Both the position numbers and the translations under genes were made by a program. A DNA stretch of 54,966 nucleotides from XBB1006 sp051877515 (GTDB lineage Bacteria > Bacillota > Clostridia > Lachnospirales > Lachnospiraceae). The notes under the pieces are model-generated. The model ran no database searches. It was given only the letters and a program-made list of their open reading frames with translations, and was not told the origin of the DNA. Location: positions 1 to 54,966 of the forward strand of contig JBJEIY010000011.1 of assembly GCA_051877515.1 (NCBI GenBank), in the 5' to 3' direction. Below, piece after piece: positions 18,197-25,517 of this stretch; the first letter of the stretch is position 1; every line of letters starts with the position of its first letter.

Positions 18197-18254
18197 TTGA
18201 AAAAAGGGAGGACCTCTACTATAATGAATAAGGTTGAAATAAAATCCAGAGGTC
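18197..18254 (+). promoter_or_regulatory. gdhA promoter with inverted repeat
   Basis: TTGAAA (18197-18202) and TATAAT (18220-18225), 17-base spacer. GACCTCT (18211-18217), just before the -10, has its complement AGAGGTC at 18248-18254, so the pair brackets the start region and may be a regulator site. The regulator is unknown. Confidence 0.65.
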
Positions 18255-18301
18255 GAGTGATCTGGAAATAATTGTACAATATTACAAGGGGGACACGTAA
18301 G

Positions 18302-19654
18302 ATGTCATATGTAGACAGAGTCTTAGAAGCGACTAAAGCAAAGAATGCGAATGAACCGGAATTTCTTCAGACCGTTGAAGAAGTATTAAATTCTCTTCGT
18401 CCAATCGTAGATAATGATCCAAAATACGAAGAGGCAGCTATCTTAGAGCGTATGGTAGAGCCGGAGAAAACTCATATTTTCCGCGTACCATGGGTAGACG
18501 ATAATGGTAAGGTACAGATTAACAGAGGTTTCCGTGTACAGTTCAACAGTGCTATCGGACCGTACAAGGGAGGACTTCGTTTCCAGCCTAATGTAAACTT
18601 AAGTATTATCAAATTCTTAGGATTTGAGCAGACTTTCAAGAACTCCTTAACAGGACTTCCAATCGGTGGAGGTAAAGGTGGTTCTGATTTCGATCCTAAG
18701 GGAAAATCAGATGCAGAAGTAATGAGATTCTGCCAGTCCTTTATGACTGAGTTATACAGATATATCGGTATTGATATTGACTGCCCGGCCGGAGATATGG
18801 GTGTAGGCGGAAGAGAGATCGGATACCTTTACGGACAGTTCAAGAGAATCACCGGAAGATATGAAGCAGGTGCTTTATCCGGAAAAGGTCTTTCTTATGG
18901 CGGATCTTTAGGACGTCCGGAAGCTACCGGATTCGGAGCAGTATATTACGCAGATGAGTACTTCAAGACCATCGGCGGAAGCTTAAAGGGCAAGAAAGTT
19001 GCCGTAACAGGTTTCGGAAACGTTGCCTGGGGTGTATGTAAGAAATTATCTGAGTATGGTGCGATTCCTGTAACTGTATCCGGACCGGATGGATACGTTT
19101 ACGATGAGGAAGGTATCAACACAGAAGACAAGATCGCATTCTTACTGGAGATGCGTGCTTCTAACAGAAACGAAGCTAAGATGTACTTAGAGAAATATCC
19201 AAATGCGAAATTCTTTGCAGGCGAGAGACCATTCGGTAAAGTAAAAGCTGACATCTATATGCCATGTGCTATGCAGAACGAAATCCGTCTTGAGGAAGCT
19301 CAGGCAATCGTTGCTGAAGGAACAGCAAAAGACGTTATCGAAGTTTCTAACATGCCGACAACCAATGAAGCTATGAAGTACTTAATGGACAACGGAATCA
19401 CCATGCAGGCTTCCAAAGCTGTTAATGCCGGTGGTGTTGCATGTTCTTCCTTAGAGATGACCCAGAATGCAGAGCATCTGCCATGGTCTACTGAAGAAGT
19501 AACTGCAAGACTTGAGCCGATCATGAGAGGCATCTTCCACAACTGTGATGAAGCTGCTAAGAAATACGGCTGCGAAGGAAACTACGTTGCAGGTGCAAAC
19601 CTTGCCGGATTCCAGAAGGTTGCAGATGCTATGTTAGAGCAGGGTATTGTATAA
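18302..19654 (+). CDS. gdhA: NADP-specific glutamate dehydrogenase
   Basis: A 450-residue hexameric-type enzyme, the usual length. It makes glutamate from 2-oxoglutarate and ammonia with NADPH. Visible are the substrate region GPYKGGLRF, the glycine-rich catalytic segment PIGGGKGGSDFDPKG with its Lys, CPAGDMGVGGREIGYL, and the dinucleotide fold VAVTGFGNVAWG. The start at 18302 (MSYVDRVLEA) has AAGGGGG in front and matches the family N-terminus; a longer frame adds ten unlikely residues. It is a single-gene unit with its own promoter and terminator. Confidence 0.96.
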   Translation: MSYVDRVLEATKAKNANEPEFLQTVEEVLNSLRPIVDNDPKYEEAAILERMVEPEKTHIFRVPWVDDNGKVQINRGFRVQFNSAIGPYKGGLRFQPNVNLSIIKFLGFEQTFKNSLTGLPIGGGKGGSDFDPKGKSDAEVMRFCQSFMTELYRYIGIDIDCPAGDMGVGGREIGYLYGQFKRITGRYEAGALSGKGLSYGGSLGRPEATGFGAVYYADEYFKTIGGSLKGKKVAVTGFGNVAWGVCKKLSEYGAIPVTVSGPDGYVYDEEGINTEDKIAFLLEMRASNRNEAKMYLEKYPNAKFFAGERPFGKVKADIYMPCAMQNEIRLEEAQAIVAEGTAKDVIEVSNMPTTNEAMKYLMDNGITMQASKAVNAGGVACSSLEMTQNAEHLPWSTEEVTARLEPIMRGIFHNCDEAAKKYGCEGNYVAGANLAGFQKVADAMLEQGIV

Positions 19655-19697
19655 GCGTATTGTCAGATCATATTACATAAGTATATATGGAGAAGTG

Positions 19698-19739
19698 AAG
19701 GGATATACCGGTATTGGGGGATACGGTATATCCCTTTTA
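19698..19739 (+). terminator. gdhA terminator
   Basis: GGGATATACCG (19700-19710) pairs with CGGTATATCCC (19724-19734), followed by TTTT. Confidence 0.8.
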
Positions 19740-19754
19740 TCGTGGAATTCTATA

Positions 19755-19783
19755 TTGAATTTTGCGGACGGCTGTAGGATAAT
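19755..19783 (+). promoter_or_regulatory. Promoter of the zinc-ribbon gene
   Basis: TTGAAT (19755-19760), 17 bases, GATAAT (19778-19783). Confidence 0.55.
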
Positions 19784-19804
19784 AAGAAAAAGGAGGTAGA
19801 TACT

Positions 19805-20176
19805 ATGATTTTTGACAGATCTGAATTAAACAGCATTGTTTCCAAAGTAGGGGATACCTTGGTGGATACAGGCAAGAATATCAAGGAAACCGCCAAGGTG
19901 GCCATGGATACTGCGCCTATTTCTTTAAAACTGCGGGAGAAAGAGAATTATCTGGAAAAACAGTATTTTGAGCTTGGTGTCCTGTATTTCCAGAATCACG
20001 TAGATGATGAAGAACCGGAATTCGACCAGATCCGCAGGATTGAAGAAACGCAGGAAGAAATCCGCCAGTTAAGAGATGAAATTGCGGATAAGAAAGGCAA
20101 AGATGTCTGCCCTTATTGCGGGGAATATATTGAAAAAGAAAAGAAGTTCTGCGCCAACTGCGGAAAAAAACTATAA
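19805..20176 (+). CDS. Small coiled-coil protein with C-terminal zinc ribbon
   Basis: A 123-residue protein. Residues 1-100 are helical with charged heptads (EETQEEIRQLRDEIADKK). The last ~25 form a zinc ribbon with CPYCG and CANCG pairs. No enzymatic motif is visible and the function is unknown. AAGGAGG precedes the ATG. The amidase gene starts 59 bases downstream and may share the transcript. Confidence 0.8.
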   Translation: MIFDRSELNSIVSKVGDTLVDTGKNIKETAKVAMDTAPISLKLREKENYLEKQYFELGVLYFQNHVDDEEPEFDQIRRIEETQEEIRQLRDEIADKKGKDVCPYCGEYIEKEKKFCANCGKKL

Positions 20177-20235
20177 AGTGTAACAAATCACAGTAGTATG
20201 GCATATACTGTACAAATGAGTTTTACGGAGAGCTT

Positions 20236-21018
20236 ATGTCAACTACAATTGTGATAGATGCAGGACATGGTGGCTATGATAATGGAGCTTCCTTCCAGGG
20301 CAGAACGGAGAAAGAGGATGCGTTAAAACTGGCACTGGCAGTAGGAGAATTGCTGACAAATGCCGGATATAACGTGATTTACACCAGAACCACGGATATT
20401 TACCAGTCTCCTTTTGAAAAAGCGCAGATCGCAAATCAATCCGGAGCCGATTATTTTATCTCATTCCACAGGAATTCCAGCCCTATGCCGGATACTTATC
20501 AGGGTGTGCAGAGCCTGGTTTTCTCTGAGAATGACGAGATCAGCAATGAGATTGGAAGGGATATCAATGCGCAGCTTGAACAACTGGGATTCAAAAATCT
20601 TGGAATTGAAGCCCGCCCGAATCTTGTAGTGTTACGGCGCACCAATATGCCGGCAGTACTGCTGGAAACAGGTTTTATCAATACGGCGGCAGATAATGAG
20701 TTGTTCGACACCAGGTTTCCTGAGATGGCACAGGCCATTGCCAATGGTATCATGGAAGCGGTACCGTTAGAGGATGAACATTATGCGGTGCAGATTGGTT
20801 TGTTTAAATATGAGTCCAATGCAGATTATCAGGCAGAATTGGCAAGAGATGCAGGATTTGATGCAGAGATCAGCTATGAGGAGCCCTACTATGCAGTACG
20901 GGTGCCGGATGGCGATTCTCTGGAAAGTGCGGTGGCACTTCAGACCAGGCTTCAGAGGTTAGGTTTTGATACTCTGATCGTAACGCAGTCCAAAAATGGA
21001 AAGAATAGTCAGCCGTAA
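20236..21018 (+). CDS. N-acetylmuramoyl-L-alanine amidase with SPOR domain
   Basis: A 260-residue amidase_3 enzyme. The zinc-binding elements are visible: His in VIDAGHGGYD, the Glu in the TEKEDAL segment, His in SFHRNSS, and the catalytic Glu in VLLETGFI. Residues from about 182 form a SPOR domain (HYAVQIGLFKYE ... AVRVPDG), which binds denuded glycan. There is no obvious signal peptide, as in some clostridial enzymes, so how it is exported is unclear. GGAGAG precedes the ATG. Confidence 0.9.
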   Translation: MSTTIVIDAGHGGYDNGASFQGRTEKEDALKLALAVGELLTNAGYNVIYTRTTDIYQSPFEKAQIANQSGADYFISFHRNSSPMPDTYQGVQSLVFSENDEISNEIGRDINAQLEQLGFKNLGIEARPNLVVLRRTNMPAVLLETGFINTAADNELFDTRFPEMAQAIANGIMEAVPLEDEHYAVQIGLFKYESNADYQAELARDAGFDAEISYEEPYYAVRVPDGDSLESAVALQTRLQRLGFDTLIVTQSKNGKNSQP

Positions 21019-21026
21019 GCAGCCTC

Positions 21027-21074
21027 CTCTTCCGTTGACCGAGATCACACAGGGTCAGCGGAAGAGTATTTTTT
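21027..21074 (+). terminator. Terminator after the amidase gene
   Basis: CTCTTCCGTTGACC (21027-21040) pairs with GGTCAGCGGAAGAG (21053-21066), followed by TATTTTTT. Confidence 0.85.
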
Positions 21075-21127
21075 GCAAACAGGAAGGCAAACATTTTCTA
21101 AAGAAAGAATAAAGTGAACAAAAAGCC

Positions 21128-21156
21128 TTTACATTTTTATCGGGCTGGGATATGAT
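21128..21156 (+). promoter_or_regulatory. Promoter of the pilus-like operon
   Basis: TTTACA (21128-21133) and TATGAT (21151-21156), 17-base spacer. The first start codon is about 240 bases downstream, leaving an unusually long leader. Confidence 0.7.
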
Positions 21157-21173
21157 ATCCCTATCTTAAGTAT

Positions 21174-21272
21174 CCGCTTTCAAGCGGCAGTGAAATCTTA
21201 CAGTTCCTGTAAGGTCATTTGAAACACAGATCCGATTCCGGATGTTGTGATTTCCCATTTTTTATTTTTTAC
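21174..21272 (+). ncRNA. Structured leader with terminator-like third hairpin
   Basis: Three hairpins follow the promoter in a row. They are CCGCTT/AAGCGG (21174-21187), CTTACAG/CTGTAAG (21197-21213), and a third in which GAAACACA (21221-21228) and ATCCG pair with CGGAT and TGTG-A-TTTC (to 21254). Three bases later there is TTTTTTATTTTTT, so the third looks like an intrinsic terminator. The arrangement suggests an attenuator or riboswitch, or a ~110-base small RNA. It does not match the c-di-GMP-I, c-di-GMP-II or T-box consensus as I know them. The rest of the 21073-21398 gap holds no gene. Confidence 0.5.
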
Positions 21273-21398
21273 AAAAGAGTCATGTCAGGAAGATCCTGGG
21301 AGAAAAAGGAGTTAGGAAAACAATTATCACACGAATTTCTTTTGCCGCAGGTTCAAAGCGAATGCTTCGAGAAATATTCGTAGAAGAAAGGAGAGCAC

Positions 21399-21575
21399 AT
21401 GAAGGAAATTTTTGAACAGTATGGAGGCGCAATCCTTACGGTGGTTGCCGTGCTGGCACTGGTATCAATTGTGACGGCGTTGTTGCAGACCGGTGAAAAC
21501 GGTATTGTTTACAGTGCACTGGCGGATCTGGTTAAGAACTTTGCTACATCTGCCGGAGTGGGTGCAGGAGCATAG
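21399..21575 (+). CDS. 58-residue pilin-like membrane protein
   Basis: Short gene with GAAAGGAG before its ATG and one long hydrophobic segment (AILTVVAVLALVSIVTALL). It begins MKEIFEQYGG, so Glu is residue 6 and would be residue 5 after Met removal, the position of the conserved Glu of type IV pilins. There is no prepilin leader. Four other genes of this operon share the pattern. It is followed at once by the CpaF-type ATPase, suggesting the main structural subunit (inference). The Ala/Gly-rich C-terminus (SAGVGAGA) resembles Flp pilins. Confidence 0.7.
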   Translation: MKEIFEQYGGAILTVVAVLALVSIVTALLQTGENGIVYSALADLVKNFATSAGVGAGA

Positions 21576-21576
21576 C

Positions 21577-22608
21577 GTGGCAGGACAGATCGAACTGACA
21601 GAAGAACAATACGGACCTCTTTTTCAGTATGTGCAGGATGAAGAGGTATCTGATATTGACTGCAACGGAGGAAAAATCTGGATCACCAGGGGCAACTCCC
21701 GGCGCTATTGTGTTGAGGAAACCCTGACCAGGGAATTCGTTGCAGCATTCTGTCAGAAACTGGCTATCCTGCAACGGCAGAATTTTAACCCCACCAACCC
21801 CCTGTTGGAGGCAGAAACCAGAAATCTCAGGATCAGTATTCTGCATGAAGCAGTATGTGTTGGGGGAAGAAGTATCAGTATTCGCAAGTCTTTGCCGAAG
21901 CAACGATTCACCAGGGAAAGTGCGATTGCTGACGGATATGCAACCCGTGAAATGTTTACTTTTCTGGAAAACTGTGTCAAGGCACATTATACTTTCGTAA
22001 TCTGTGGCAATCCGGGAAGCGGAAAAACAGAATGTGCAAAGTATCTTGCAACCCGGATCCCGCCATGGGAACGGGTCATAACCATTGAAGATAATCTGGA
22101 GTGGCATTTAAACCAGATTCATCCGGAAGCGGATGTTGTTGAATTAAAAGTTGATAAAAGTGAGGATATAGGAATTTTTTCCTATAGCGATGCAATTAAA
22201 GCAAGTTTAAGACAGAATCCCAGATGGTTGATGTTGTCTGAGGCAAGGGGACGGGAGGCATGCCAGCTCATGGAGGCCTGGTCAACCGGAATCTGTGGTA
22301 TGACCACATTGCATACAGATGATACCAGAAAAATCCCGGAACGGATCCTGAGTATGATGGGAAGCTACAGCGAAGCACAGCGGCTGGAGAATCAGATCTA
22401 CAATGATATCGACGTGGGGATCAAAATGGGATTTGCGCAAAATGAGCAGGGAAGAAATTACAGAAGGATTGAACAGATCTGTCTGTTTGGCCGGGATCAC
22501 GGACAAAATGAGAGCTGGCTCTGGGTGGACCGGGGTCGTTGCACGGAACAGAAAATGCCGGAAACCATAAAAAGAAAACTGGAACAGGATGGAATCAATC
22601 TGAAGTAG
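21577..22608 (+). CDS. CpaF/TadA-type secretion ATPase
   Basis: A 343-residue member of the VirB11/CpaF hexameric ATPases that power pilus assembly. The N-terminal domain has the VSDIDCNGGKIWI segment. The motor has Walker A GNPGSGKTE, the Asp-box-like ITIEDNLEW, LSEARGREACQLMEAWSTG and the His-box TTLHTDD. A GTG start at 21577 is chosen: AGGAG ends 6 bases before it and it lies directly after the previous stop, while the longer frame overlaps the pilin-like gene and adds unlikely residues. It is shorter than many CpaF proteins (about 400-450). Confidence 0.88.
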   Translation: MAGQIELTEEQYGPLFQYVQDEEVSDIDCNGGKIWITRGNSRRYCVEETLTREFVAAFCQKLAILQRQNFNPTNPLLEAETRNLRISILHEAVCVGGRSISIRKSLPKQRFTRESAIADGYATREMFTFLENCVKAHYTFVICGNPGSGKTECAKYLATRIPPWERVITIEDNLEWHLNQIHPEADVVELKVDKSEDIGIFSYSDAIKASLRQNPRWLMLSEARGREACQLMEAWSTGICGMTTLHTDDTRKIPERILSMMGSYSEAQRLENQIYNDIDVGIKMGFAQNEQGRNYRRIEQICLFGRDHGQNESWLWVDRGRCTEQKMPETIKRKLEQDGINLK

Positions 22609-22618
22609 GGGAGTGTAT

Positions 22619-23917
22619 ATGAAAAGAAGAAAAAGCATAGACAGAAAAAAGTTTTATGAAATAGGAAAGTTGTCTGCAGTATCCGGAGTTTTGTCCGTAT
22701 TGACAGCGTGGATCTTTCGGTTAGAGGCCGGGCTGATACCGCTGCTTGCTGTCCTTTTCTTCTTCTTCCTGAATCAGATTACTAAAATGATGCGCAAAAA
22801 GAGGTATTGGGATGAAAGATTTGAACAGTGTGCGGATTACATGCAGCAGATGATCTTTGCCTTTGAAAAGAACGGAGAAGTTGCAGCATCCCTGCGGGAA
22901 ACCCGGGATTTTTACGGTGAGGATGAAATGGGAAGATGTCTGGAGGAGGCCTTAAACTATCTGGAGGCATCTTATGCGGGCAACAGTAAAGAAGTTGCGT
23001 TGCGTATTATTGAAGAAATTTTTCCGAACAGAATCTTAAAAACGATCCACAAGTTTTTTGTGGAGGCAGAAAACACCGGCGGAAAAACGAACGCTGCATT
23101 GGAAATCCTGAAAGAAGAGCTGCAGAGGTACCGGACCAGAGTGAGACTCTTTCAGGATAAGTGCAATAAAAACCGTATCAATATCATGGTGGCTGTAATG
23201 GCAGGAATACTTCTTTGCGCCAGTCTGCTGTATCTGACACCTGAGGCGGGAGCATTACCGGATTCTCCGCTATATCAGGCAGGTACGGTGATACTCTTTG
23301 CATTGAGCATGTTGATCGTATATGGAGCATTTGCCACAACATGCAGAGACTGGTTAAAGGAAAAAGCAACTTATTCTGAAGAGGAGCTGAAAGAAAAACT
23401 GCTGAAATATGTAAACCACACCGGGAAGGTGGGAAGAAAAACTCTGAAGGATATTCTGCAAAAGGAGATTGACAAATGCTTTCCGGACTGGATCCTCAAA
23501 CTAACCCTGCTTTTGCAGAATCGGGATGTGCCGGGAGCCATTGAAGAGAGTATGCAGGATGCGGATGTAGTATTGAAATACTATATCCAGAAGCTGGCGG
23601 AGCAGATTCATGATCATCCGGATTCGTCTATGCCATATTTGGATTTTCTGGAAGAATTCAAAACTCCGGAAACAGAAAATGCCTTAAAAATGCTTTACGC
23701 CATATCCACGGGAGGATGCGCGGATGCAGACAGGCAGCTGGCAGGGTTATATGACCGGACGCAGATCATGGCGGATCAGGCCGCCAAAGCAAGACAGGAC
23801 AACCAGATGGCCGGGATGTATGTGCTATTTCTGGCACCTACACTGCTTACTTCCCTAAAACTGATTCTGGATCTTTCCATCCTTTTGATCTCTTTCATGG
23901 GACAGATGGGAATGTAG
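22619..23917 (+). CDS. TadB/TadC-like pilus assembly membrane protein
   Basis: A 432-residue inner-membrane protein. Hydrophobic segments lie near residues 20-55, 185-205, 215-235 and at the C-terminus (VLFLAPTLLTSLKLILDLSILLISF). Two helical cytoplasmic regions lie between them, as in type II secretion F-domain proteins. Normal Tad loci have two such genes of about 300 residues; here one protein seems to do the job. GGGGAG is 5 bases before the ATG at 22619. It directly follows the CpaF-type ATPase gene, its expected partner. Confidence 0.72.
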   Translation: MKRRKSIDRKKFYEIGKLSAVSGVLSVLTAWIFRLEAGLIPLLAVLFFFFLNQITKMMRKKRYWDERFEQCADYMQQMIFAFEKNGEVAASLRETRDFYGEDEMGRCLEEALNYLEASYAGNSKEVALRIIEEIFPNRILKTIHKFFVEAENTGGKTNAALEILKEELQRYRTRVRLFQDKCNKNRINIMVAVMAGILLCASLLYLTPEAGALPDSPLYQAGTVILFALSMLIVYGAFATTCRDWLKEKATYSEEELKEKLLKYVNHTGKVGRKTLKDILQKEIDKCFPDWILKLTLLLQNRDVPGAIEESMQDADVVLKYYIQKLAEQIHDHPDSSMPYLDFLEEFKTPETENALKMLYAISTGGCADADRQLAGLYDRTQIMADQAAKARQDNQMAGMYVLFLAPTLLTSLKLILDLSILLISFMGQMGM

Positions 23918-23977
23918 TGGAAGGCATAGGGCAGTTGTGAAAGAGACGGCAAACACAAAGAAGTGGAGGAGGAGAAC

Positions 23978-24349
23978 ATGAGACAGGTAGTGGAGGGCAT
24001 GGTAGCCATGATGTTTGTTATCCTGTTATGTCTGACGGGTATGGAGCTTTTATCAGCTCATATTGATGCAGGAATGGCCAAGGATTATAGAAATCAGGTG
24101 GTTTGTGCTTTGCTAAACAGTGATTATGATCTTGCCGTGATCAACGAGAATCTGGAGGAGGCCAGAAAAAACGGCTATGAGCTGTCCATCCGTCTATATC
24201 TGGAGGATGGAACCAGTGAGGAATCATCGGAAGAATTCCTCTCTGTTCCGGCTCCTGTAGAAATGGCAAAGGTCAGTTTGAAATATAAGATTTCCATACC
24301 GGTGCTGCATAAGGAAGCTACACATATCATTACAGCCACCGTAGGTTAG
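23978..24349 (+). CDS. Pilin-like protein, 123 residues
   Basis: The protein begins MRQVVEG, with Glu at residue 6 as in its neighbours, followed by a hydrophobic helix to about residue 24 (MMFVILLCLTG) and a soluble domain of about 95 residues. The layout is that of a minor pilin or TadE-like pseudopilin lacking a leader. A GGAGGAGG run precedes the ATG at 23978. No known family is recognised beyond this resemblance. Confidence 0.65.
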   Translation: MRQVVEGMVAMMFVILLCLTGMELLSAHIDAGMAKDYRNQVVCALLNSDYDLAVINENLEEARKNGYELSIRLYLEDGTSEESSEEFLSVPAPVEMAKVSLKYKISIPVLHKEATHIITATVG

Positions 24350-24365
24350 AGCAGAAAGGAAAAAG

Positions 24366-24470
24366 ATGAAACAGATCATAGAAGATTTGGGAATGAGTAT
24401 GGTTTACATGACTCTGTGCGGTCTGTTGACCGGAATTTTTGAAATGATATTCAACAGTCTGAGTTTGTAG
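24366..24470 (+). CDS. 34-residue membrane peptide, pilin-like N-terminus
   Basis: A very short gene beginning MKQIIEDLG, with Glu at residue 6, then a hydrophobic stretch to the end. GAAAGG lies before the ATG, and it sits 16 bases after the previous gene and 13 before the next. Shared N-terminal pattern, spacing and ribosome binding site support a real gene despite its size. Confidence 0.6.
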   Translation: MKQIIEDLGMSMVYMTLCGLLTGIFEMIFNSLSL

Positions 24471-24483
24471 GGGAGGAATGTGT

Positions 24484-24621
24484 ATGAAAATGATCATAGA
24501 AGAATTTGGTGGAATGATTCTGGCCTGTGTGGCATCTTTGATGATCCTGGCTATGAATCTTGAGATGCTTATGGGACCGGTAGCGGAGAAAGTGCTGTAT
24601 ATTGTCAGCAGTAATTGTTAG
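24484..24621 (+). CDS. 45-residue membrane peptide, pilin-like N-terminus
   Basis: Begins MKMIIEEFGG with Glu at residue 6, close to its 34-residue neighbour (MKQIIEDLG) and to the 58-residue gene (MKEIFEQYGG). One hydrophobic helix follows (MILACVASLMILAM). GGGGAGG is present 8 bases upstream. It is probably a paralogue in a set of minor subunits. Confidence 0.62.
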   Translation: MKMIIEEFGGMILACVASLMILAMNLEMLMGPVAEKVLYIVSSNC

Positions 24622-24637
24622 GTAAAAGGAGGAAATC

Positions 24638-25099
24638 GTGCGCTTTATCATGGAATACATAGGGATGACGTTCCTCAGTGTGGCAGTGGGAGGAGCTCTG
24701 CTCTACCTTTTTGTGACGTCTCCGGATTCCGGGCTGGTTTCCGTCGGAAAACTTGCCGGACAGGAAACAGCGAAGTTAAGTAACCTGGGGGTGGATCAGA
24801 TTTACGGGGAAAAAGAGATGGATCAGCAGATTACGTTTTCTTACCGGGAGAAAACTTACACGGCAGGGCTCTATGAGAATCTGCAAGAGCAGTTTTCGGC
24901 CAAAGATCCCGGAGGACAGGAAATCCCGGTCCGGGTGTGGAAGGTGATTTCATCCGAAGGTGAAGTTTGCAACTCCGATGAAGAAGGGGTTTTGTTTCCG
25001 GCGGCAGGAGTCTACACGGTTTATGCGATGGCAGGAGGGGCCTGCTATCGGGTGACGGTTCCGGTAATGGCTGCAGGGCAGGGTGAGAGTGCTGCCTGA
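24638..25099 (+). CDS. Pilin-like protein with soluble domain, 153 residues
   Basis: The start is GTG at 24638, 5 bases after AAGGAGG; the ATG at 24650 is too far. The product begins MRFIMEYIG, where Glu6-Tyr7 matches the Glu-Tyr pair typical of Flp pilins. A hydrophobic helix runs to about residue 27. The rest is a beta-rich domain with a Gly/Val-rich end (AAGVYTVYAMAGGACYRVTVPV) that resembles a bacterial Ig-like fold. It is likely an exposed minor subunit. Confidence 0.65.
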   Translation: MRFIMEYIGMTFLSVAVGGALLYLFVTSPDSGLVSVGKLAGQETAKLSNLGVDQIYGEKEMDQQITFSYREKTYTAGLYENLQEQFSAKDPGGQEIPVRVWKVISSEGEVCNSDEEGVLFPAAGVYTVYAMAGGACYRVTVPVMAAGQGESAA

Positions 25100-25123
25100 G
25101 AAATAACAAGGTGAGGTGAAAGA

Positions 25124-25513
25124 ATGCGTTATGTATTGTACGGGATAACATGCTTTGTGGTTTTTCTATGTTCTTTGGAGATGCTTCTTACCGTAAATTC
25201 CAGGAATTCCCGGAAGGATGAACTGGAGCAGGCCGTTACCCTGGCAGTGAGGGTCACGATGGAAAACCTTGCAAAAGGGAACGTGAAGGGAGAGGATGCG
25301 TTGGAAACCATGTTTGAAGAACGGGTTCGGGAGCTGATACATTCCGAGTCAGAACTTACAATCCAGATTCTTGCCAAAGATGTTTCTAAGGGACTGCTTT
25401 CTGTTTGTGTGCAGGAAGAATTTACTTATCCCACAGGGAAAAAGGGTACTCTTTCGGTAAGTAAAACGGCAATCCTGGATGGCTTAGAATTAGAAAAAGA
25501 AGAGGGGGAATGA
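25124..25513 (+). CDS. Membrane-anchored protein of the pilus-like operon
   Basis: A 129-residue protein with a hydrophobic N-terminal helix (VLYGITCFVVFLCSLEML) and a mixed soluble domain of about 105 residues. It lacks the Glu6 pattern of its neighbours but has a TadE-like layout. GGTGAGGTG precedes the ATG. Role unknown; position suggests an assembly or minor component. Confidence 0.6.
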   Translation: MRYVLYGITCFVVFLCSLEMLLTVNSRNSRKDELEQAVTLAVRVTMENLAKGNVKGEDALETMFEERVRELIHSESELTIQILAKDVSKGLLSVCVQEEFTYPTGKKGTLSVSKTAILDGLELEKEEGE

Positions 25514-25517
25514 TTAT

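Noticed and set aside
18080..18271. Small open frame before gdhA
   Set aside because: It runs across the tetR end and the gdhA promoter, and its start has no ribosome binding site.
21174..21272. Leader as a c-di-GMP riboswitch
   Set aside because: The hairpins lack the conserved cores of class I or class II as I know them; only a generic structured leader can be supported.
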